Shown here piece by piece: positions 5,567-8,898 of a stretch of 8,898 nt of DNA. The DNA comes from Actinomycetota bacterium. GTDB taxonomy: Bacteria > Actinomycetota > Acidimicrobiia > Acidimicrobiales > Ilumatobacteraceae. Every line of letters starts with the position of its first letter. Positions within the stretch are counted from its first letter, which is position 1. Position numbers and translations under genes: made by a program. The notes under the pieces are model-generated. The model was given only the letters and a program-made list of their open reading frames with translations. It searched no databases and was not told where the DNA came from. The stretch spans positions 1 to 8,898 of the forward strand of contig SXWG01000134.1 of NCBI GenBank assembly GCA_005789925.1, written 5' to 3'.

Positions 5567-6569
5567 ACGTGAGTGCGCTCTGAATGAGTTGACGCGCTGC
5601 ATCCTCGATGCATTGCAACACGCGTGAGTGTGATGCGTCATGTCCAAAGTTCGTCACCAAGCTGAACGGGTGTGCGGTCTCGTGCATGTCGTTTGGTAAC
5701 TCTTCGTCGACATCACCGCAGATTGTCACGACGCGTTTTTGGTACTGCGCAGCAACATCACACACGCCACCCACGACTTTGCCGTGGAAACTTGTCTCGT
5801 CAAGTAATCCTTCGCCAGTGATCACAAGGTCTGCTGAGCGAATGGCATCGTGAAGACCTAACTCGTCAGCAACCAAGTCAAAACCGGGAACAAGAGTCGC
5901 GCCAAGAGCCATGAGGCCACCAGCAAGTCCACCGGCGGCGCCAGTACCTGGTGTCATGCTCACGTCGACGCCGTATTGCTGCGCATACATCTGCGCGAGA
6001 CGCTCGAGCCTGTTGGTGAGAAGGCGCACTTGCGTTCTGGTGGCACCTTTCTGCGGGGCGAACACCTCGGCTGCTTCAGTGAACAACGTGTCGACGTCGC
6101 ATGCGACGAGGAATTCGACACCGCGCAGACGTGCTGGTGCGTGAATGGCTCGAAGGGCGCCGTATCCACCATCTGTGGTCGCAGATCCGCCGAGGCACAC
6201 AATGATCTTGTCGACACCAGTGTCGAGTGCTGTGTCGATGAGTTCTCCGACACCAGTGGTACTTGCTGCGATTGCGTCGTTGTGTTCCGCACCGCCGATG
6301 AGAGACAGTCCAGACGCACTTGCCATTTCGATGATGGCGACACCTTTGTGTAAGCGCCATGCTGCTTCCACTGGGTCACCAAGTGGACCAGTGACGAGCG
6401 TGGTCTTGCTCGCACCACCGAGTGCGTCGAGAGTTCCTTCGCCGCCATCGGCCATCGGAATTTCCGTGCAGTCCGCACCAAGTTCCCAACATGCATGACC
6501 AATTGCGGCGCACACTTGTTTGGCGGTTGCGGTTCCCTTGAACTTGTCGGCAGCAGCCACCACGTGCAT
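5565..6569 (-). CDS. Glycerate 2-kinase, GlxK/GarK family, compact form
   Basis: Phosphorylates D-glycerate with ATP, giving 2-phosphoglycerate in GarK/GlxK relatives; cytosolic, feeding glycerate from glyoxylate or sugar-acid breakdown into glycolysis. Conserved blocks in order: ADKFKGT (7-13), PMADGGEGT (38-46), IEMASASGLSL (80-90), STTGVGELI (103-111), CLGGSATTDGGYGALR (125-140), FAPQKGA (170-176), PGTGAAGGLAGGL (207-219) and DLVITGEGLLDETSFHGK (247-264). The 334-residue length is about 40 short of the usual 375 or so. The loss is between GGYGALR and APQKGA, where the typical CDV(D/T)NPLxGPxGA stretch reads CDVDTLFTEAAEV. Both flanking motifs are intact and in frame, so this looks like a compact subtype, not a broken gene. 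The ATG at 6569 is supported by a TANNNT element 6 bases upstream. The gene diverges from the amidase across 32 bp. Confidence 0.93.
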   Translation of the reverse strand: MHVVAAADKFKGTATAKQVCAAIGHACWELGADCTEIPMADGGEGTLDALGGASKTTLVTGPLGDPVEAAWRLHKGVAIIEMASASGLSLIGGAEHNDAIAASTTGVGELIDTALDTGVDKIIVCLGGSATTDGGYGALRAIHAPARLRGVEFLVACDVDTLFTEAAEVFAPQKGATRTQVRLLTNRLERLAQMYAQQYGVDVSMTPGTGAAGGLAGGLMALGATLVPGFDLVADELGLHDAIRSADLVITGEGLLDETSFHGKVVGGVCDVAAQYQKRVVTICGDVDEELPNDMHETAHPFSLVTNFGHDASHSRVLQCIEDAARQLIQSALT

Positions 6570-6575
6570 TCGTCC

Positions 6576-6581
6576 ACGATA
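6576..6581 (-). promoter_or_regulatory. Putative -10 element of the glycerate kinase gene (leaderless)
   Basis: On the minus strand TATCGT (TANNNT) ends 6 bases before the ATG at 6569. Transcription from it would begin at or next to the start codon. No Shine-Dalgarno of normal spacing and no clear -35 box are present. Confidence 0.4.
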
Positions 6582-6589
6582 AGCGCGCC

Positions 6590-6595
6590 TAGGGT
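6590..6595 (+). promoter_or_regulatory. Putative -10 element of the amidase gene (leaderless)
   Basis: TAGGGT (TANNNT) ends 6 bases before the ATG at 6602 and diverges from the glycerate kinase -10 element 8 bp away. The same hexamer precedes the MoaD-like gene at 8058. No good -35 hexamer. Confidence 0.45.
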
Positions 6596-6601
6596 GTGGC
6601 G

Positions 6602-8038
6602 ATGAGCGAGTTCATTCATCTTGATGCCACAGCACAGGCACAAGCCATCGCCAAGGGTGATATTTCACCTGTGGAAGCCGTCGACGCGGCGATTGCGCAA
6701 GCCCAGAAGGTCAACCCGCAGTTGAACGCCATCATCCACGAGCAGTACGACAAAGCTCGTGCGCAGGCTGCTGGAACACTGCCCGACGGACCGTTTCGCG
6801 GTGTGCCGATGGTGTTGAAAGACCTCGGTGCCGCACAAGCGGGCGAGAAGTACCACATGGGTTCGCGCATGTTAAAGAACGCGGACTTTCGTGCACCGTT
6901 TGACAGTTATCTCACGGAACGTTTCCGTCGCGCCAGCTTCGTCGTCATTGGTCGTACCAACACACCCGAGTTCGGCTCGACCATCACCACCGAACCACTT
7001 GCCTATGGCCCCGCGCGCAACCCGTACGACACCAATCACTCAACCGGTGGCTCATCTGGCGGTTCTGCTGCATCGGTTGCGTCGCACATCGTGTCGGTGG
7101 GTCATGCGAACGACGGTGGCGGGTCTATTCGCATTCCGGCAAGTGAATGTGGTCTCGTCGGTTTGAAGCCGTCGCGTGGCCGCATCAGTCAAGGTCCGTA
7201 CTTCGGTGAGAACTGGATGGGTGCCACCATCGATGGTTGTGTCACACGCACGGTGCGCGACACCGCTGCCGTGCTTGATGAGATCTGCGGATACCAATCG
7301 GGTGACCCCTACACCGCCCCACCATTCGTGCGTCCGCTCGCGCGTGAACTGGGCGAGTCGCCGGGGCGTTTGCGCATCGGTCTCATGGACAACCCAGGGA
7401 CACTTGGTGGTCTCGACCATGCAGAATCGCGCGCGTCGATAGCTGCAGTGGCAAAAGTGCTTGAGTCTCTCGGTCACGAAGTGGTTGTTGCCAAACCAGC
7501 AGCGCTCGACGAGACCGAGTACTCACAGAAGTTCACCAACATTGTGTCGGCATGCACCGATGCTGATCTCACATATTTCGAATCGGTCCTTGGTCGTCCG
7601 CTAACAGATGAAGACATAGAGCCCGACAACTTGTTCATGCGCGAGATCGGTAAGTCGATCTCGGCTGCGGCATACATCGCTGAAGTGCAGTGGATGCATG
7701 GTTGGACTCGTCGCATGGTGGAGTGGTGGTTGCCGCGCGACGGCTCTCGCGGCTTCGACATGTTGTGCACGCCAACAATCGCGGGGCCACCGCCAAAGAT
7801 CGGCCACTTGAGCGGGCCAGAGGGCATGATGCACATGCTCGAGGTGTTGGTGTACACCGCGCAGTTCAATGTGACCGGACAACCAGCCATCAGCTTGCCG
7901 CTGCACTGGTCGTCGACTGGTTTGCCGATGGGCGTGCAGTTCGTCGGTGCGCCATATCGCGAAGATCTGCTCGTGCGTCTTGCATCGCAACTAGAAGAAG
8001 CGATGCCGTGGCGCGACAAACTTCCACTCGTGATGTGA
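6602..8038 (+). CDS. Amidase-signature family hydrolase
   Basis: Predicted amide-bond hydrolase of 478 residues, a normal length for the family. The Ser-cisSer-Lys triad is complete: Lys73 in MVLKDLG, Ser151 in STGGSSGGSAAS, and nucleophile Ser175 in NDGGGSIRIPA. The 24-residue gap between the two serines equals that in FAAH and malonamidase E2. TNTPEFGSTITTEPLAYGPARNP (in two parts, 119-141) and ECGLVGLKPSRGR (182-194) are also typical. The sequence is nearer, by eye, to the 6-aminohexanoate-cyclic-dimer-hydrolase/general amidase branch than to GatA, and no gatC or gatB flanks it, so a tRNA amidotransferase role is unlikely. There is no signal peptide, so it should be cytosolic. The ATG at 6602 is preferred over GTG 6596 because of the -10 spacing. 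The natural substrate cannot be read from the sequence. Confidence 0.92.
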   Translation: MSEFIHLDATAQAQAIAKGDISPVEAVDAAIAQAQKVNPQLNAIIHEQYDKARAQAAGTLPDGPFRGVPMVLKDLGAAQAGEKYHMGSRMLKNADFRAPFDSYLTERFRRASFVVIGRTNTPEFGSTITTEPLAYGPARNPYDTNHSTGGSSGGSAASVASHIVSVGHANDGGGSIRIPASECGLVGLKPSRGRISQGPYFGENWMGATIDGCVTRTVRDTAAVLDEICGYQSGDPYTAPPFVRPLARELGESPGRLRIGLMDNPGTLGGLDHAESRASIAAVAKVLESLGHEVVVAKPAALDETEYSQKFTNIVSACTDADLTYFESVLGRPLTDEDIEPDNLFMREIGKSISAAAYIAEVQWMHGWTRRMVEWWLPRDGSRGFDMLCTPTIAGPPPKIGHLSGPEGMMHMLEVLVYTAQFNVTGQPAISLPLHWSSTGLPMGVQFVGAPYREDLLVRLASQLEEAMPWRDKLPLVM

Positions 8039-8063
8039 CAAAAACTGACTGCATCGGTAGGGT
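8035..8063 (+). promoter_or_regulatory. Promoter of the MoaD/CysO-like gene
   Basis: GTGACA at 8035-8040 (five of six matches to TTGACA), an exact 17-bp spacer, then TAGGGT at 8058-8063. It overlaps the amidase stop codon. The -10 box ends 8 bases before the ATG at 8072, so the message would be leaderless or nearly so. It is the most complete promoter in the window. Confidence 0.55.
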
Positions 8064-8071
8064 TTTGACCT

Positions 8072-8350
8072 ATGGCAGTCACCGTGCGAATCCCCACAAC
8101 CATGCGTCCGCTCTCTGGCGGGGCCTCCACCGTGTCGGTGGACGGCGCAAACCTGCGCGATGTGTTGGCAGCCCTTGATTCCGCCCATCCAGGCTTCAAA
8201 GATCGCTTGTTCGACGTCGAGGGCGCGCTGCACAAGTTCGTCAACGTGTTCGTGTCTGACGACGACGTGCGCTACCTGCAGGGCCTCGACACCCCGGTGA
8301 AAGACGGCGACACCGTGTCGCTGATTCCCGCGGTGGCCGGCGGCTGCTGA
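8072..8350 (+). CDS. MoaD/ThiS-family sulfur-carrier protein, CysO-like, with Gly-Gly-Cys C-terminus
   Basis: A 92-residue ubiquitin-fold protein. Such proteins are adenylated at a C-terminal Gly-Gly by an E1-like enzyme and carry sulfur as a thiocarboxylate, for cysteine, molybdopterin or thiamin synthesis. The closest pattern I recognise is mycobacterial CysO: VRIPTTMRPLSGG at 5-17, LHKFVNVFVSDDDVRYL at 53-69, DGDTVSLIPAVAGG at 78-91. CysO donates sulfur through CysM, and the Mec protease then releases cysteine. Here the reading frame does not stop after Gly90-Gly91: a TGC codon adds Cys92 before TGA. That tail would block adenylation until removed. The amidase ends 33 bases upstream, but the gene appears to have its own promoter. 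No Mec, CysM or MoeB-like gene is in the window. A MoaD role in molybdopterin synthesis is the main alternative. Confidence 0.88.
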   Translation: MAVTVRIPTTMRPLSGGASTVSVDGANLRDVLAALDSAHPGFKDRLFDVEGALHKFVNVFVSDDDVRYLQGLDTPVKDGDTVSLIPAVAGGC

Positions 8351-8391
8351 ACCGCAATGCCGTCTGGACTGTCAGTGTGCAGACCTCACCC

Positions 8392-8898
8392 ATGAGCGAC
8401 GTCGTGTCTCTGCGGAAATTGCCACAGGTCTTGTGGGTTGTATTCGCTGCAATCGTGATGTCGCTGGTCGGCGGAGCCGGCACAGCAATGGCGCACAACT
8501 CACTCTCGGGTAGTTCGCCAGCAGAAGGAGACGCACTCACCACGCAACCGACGACGTGGTCTGTCACGTTTGAGAAGTCGGTGCCGCTTGCCTCGGCAAG
8601 CGCGATCGTGGTGAACGGCGATGGTGTTCGAACGACGCTTGCCGACCCTCGACATGGTGACACCGACAAGACGGTGATGTTTGATCTGCCTACAACGTTG
8701 ACGGGAAACGTATCAGCGCGTTGGCGCCTCGTTGGCTCTGACGGACATGTCATCTCAGGACGAGTGGCATTTTCGGTTCAGGTCGCTGCACTTGCCACAA
8801 CCACAACCGTCGTTGTCGGCTCTGGTGCCACCGCCACAACTTCGACAATTGCCAAAGTCGCTGAGGTATTCACTGAGGATGACGATGACTTCGTAGCG
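8392..8898 (+). CDS. Secreted CopC-domain copper-binding protein (3' end cut by window)
   Basis: The reading frame runs open to the window edge, giving 169 residues. An N-terminal signal peptide is clear: a basic start, a hydrophobic core (about 12-27, QVLWVVFAAIVMSLVG) and cleavage after AMA at 32-34. Cleavage leaves His35 as the new N-terminus (HNSLSGSSPAEGDAL), the first ligand of the CopC Cu(II) site. The other expected ligands, an Asp-x-His pair, are Asp117 and His119 in LVGSDGHVISGRVAFSV. The domain spans about 35-130. It is followed by a Thr-rich linker and an acidic stretch, EDDDDF, at 162-167. In related actinobacteria a C-terminal membrane helix or a CopD-like partner usually follows; neither is visible here. 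The ATG at 8392 has no Shine-Dalgarno, and an in-frame GTG at 8377 is possible. Copper handling outside the membrane is inferred from the family. Confidence 0.85.
   Translation, partial: MSDVVSLRKLPQVLWVVFAAIVMSLVGGAGTAMAHNSLSGSSPAEGDALTTQPTTWSVTFEKSVPLASASAIVVNGDGVRTTLADPRHGDTDKTVMFDLPTTLTGNVSARWRLVGSDGHVISGRVAFSVQVAALATTTTVVVGSGATATTSTIAKVAEVFTEDDDDFVA

Noticed and set aside
5960..6643. Second minus-strand frame (227 residues) overlapping the glycerate kinase
   Set aside because: It shares the strand with the kinase but lies in another frame; the kinase frame carries every family motif and this one carries none.
7474..8244. Long minus-strand open frame (256 residues) opposite the amidase and MoaD-like genes
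   Set aside because: It runs antisense to two clear genes, has Ser/Arg-rich composition and no recognisable domain, and ends within codons required by the amidase.
8345..8350. Possible recoding of TGA after the terminal Cys codon, such as selenocysteine
   Set aside because: The protein already has full family length at Cys92, and no obvious stem-loop follows in the 41-base gap before the next gene.
8241..8753. Minus-strand open frame (170 residues) at the right end
   Set aside because: It lies opposite the CopC-domain gene, whose signal peptide and copper ligands show that the plus strand is the coding one.

Overview
The window looks like ordinary chromosome from a mid-GC actinobacterium, most plausibly of the class Acidimicrobiia. 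That placement is inference: it rests on a GlxR-like Crp regulator, a CysO-like sulfur-carrier protein, Thr-rich secreted proteins, promoters with TANNNT -10 elements close to start codons, and a small membrane protein with an LPPVGWADIA-type motif. No insertion sequence, phage gene, CRISPR array or integrase is visible, and no gene-free stretch exceeds about 115 bases.

Layout. The left edge cuts a TM0106-type RecB-like nuclease (+), whose stop codon overlaps that of a convergent crp-family regulator (-). crp diverges across 29 bp from an apparent operon ispD-ispF-rlmB (+), whose genes overlap by 1 to 4 bases. This operon couples two steps of the MEP isoprenoid pathway to a 23S rRNA 2'-O-methyltransferase. 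Convergent to it is an 80-aa one-helix membrane protein (-). Then come tRNA-Thr(TGT) with encoded CCA and a hairpin terminator, a membrane-anchored LytR_C-domain protein (+) with a strong Shine-Dalgarno, and a second terminator shared with the convergent glycerate 2-kinase gene (-). The kinase diverges across 32 bp from an amidase-signature hydrolase (+). This is followed by a 92-aa MoaD/ThiS/CysO-like protein (+), then a secreted CopC-domain protein (+) cut by the right edge.

How the genes fit together. Most are housekeeping: isoprenoid precursors, rRNA methylation, a tRNA, DNA nuclease, glycerate use, envelope proteins. Genes that begin transcription units tend to carry a TANNNT hexamer 6 to 9 bases before the start codon and no Shine-Dalgarno, which fits leaderless transcription. 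Genes with real leaders or inside operons more often have purine-rich ribosome binding sites.

The observation most worth following is the sulfur-carrier protein. It ends Gly-Gly-Cys instead of Gly-Gly, so the gene itself encodes the equivalent of the CysO-Cys adduct and a C-terminal protease step would be needed before activation. I did not find a convincing multi-gene novel system in this window.
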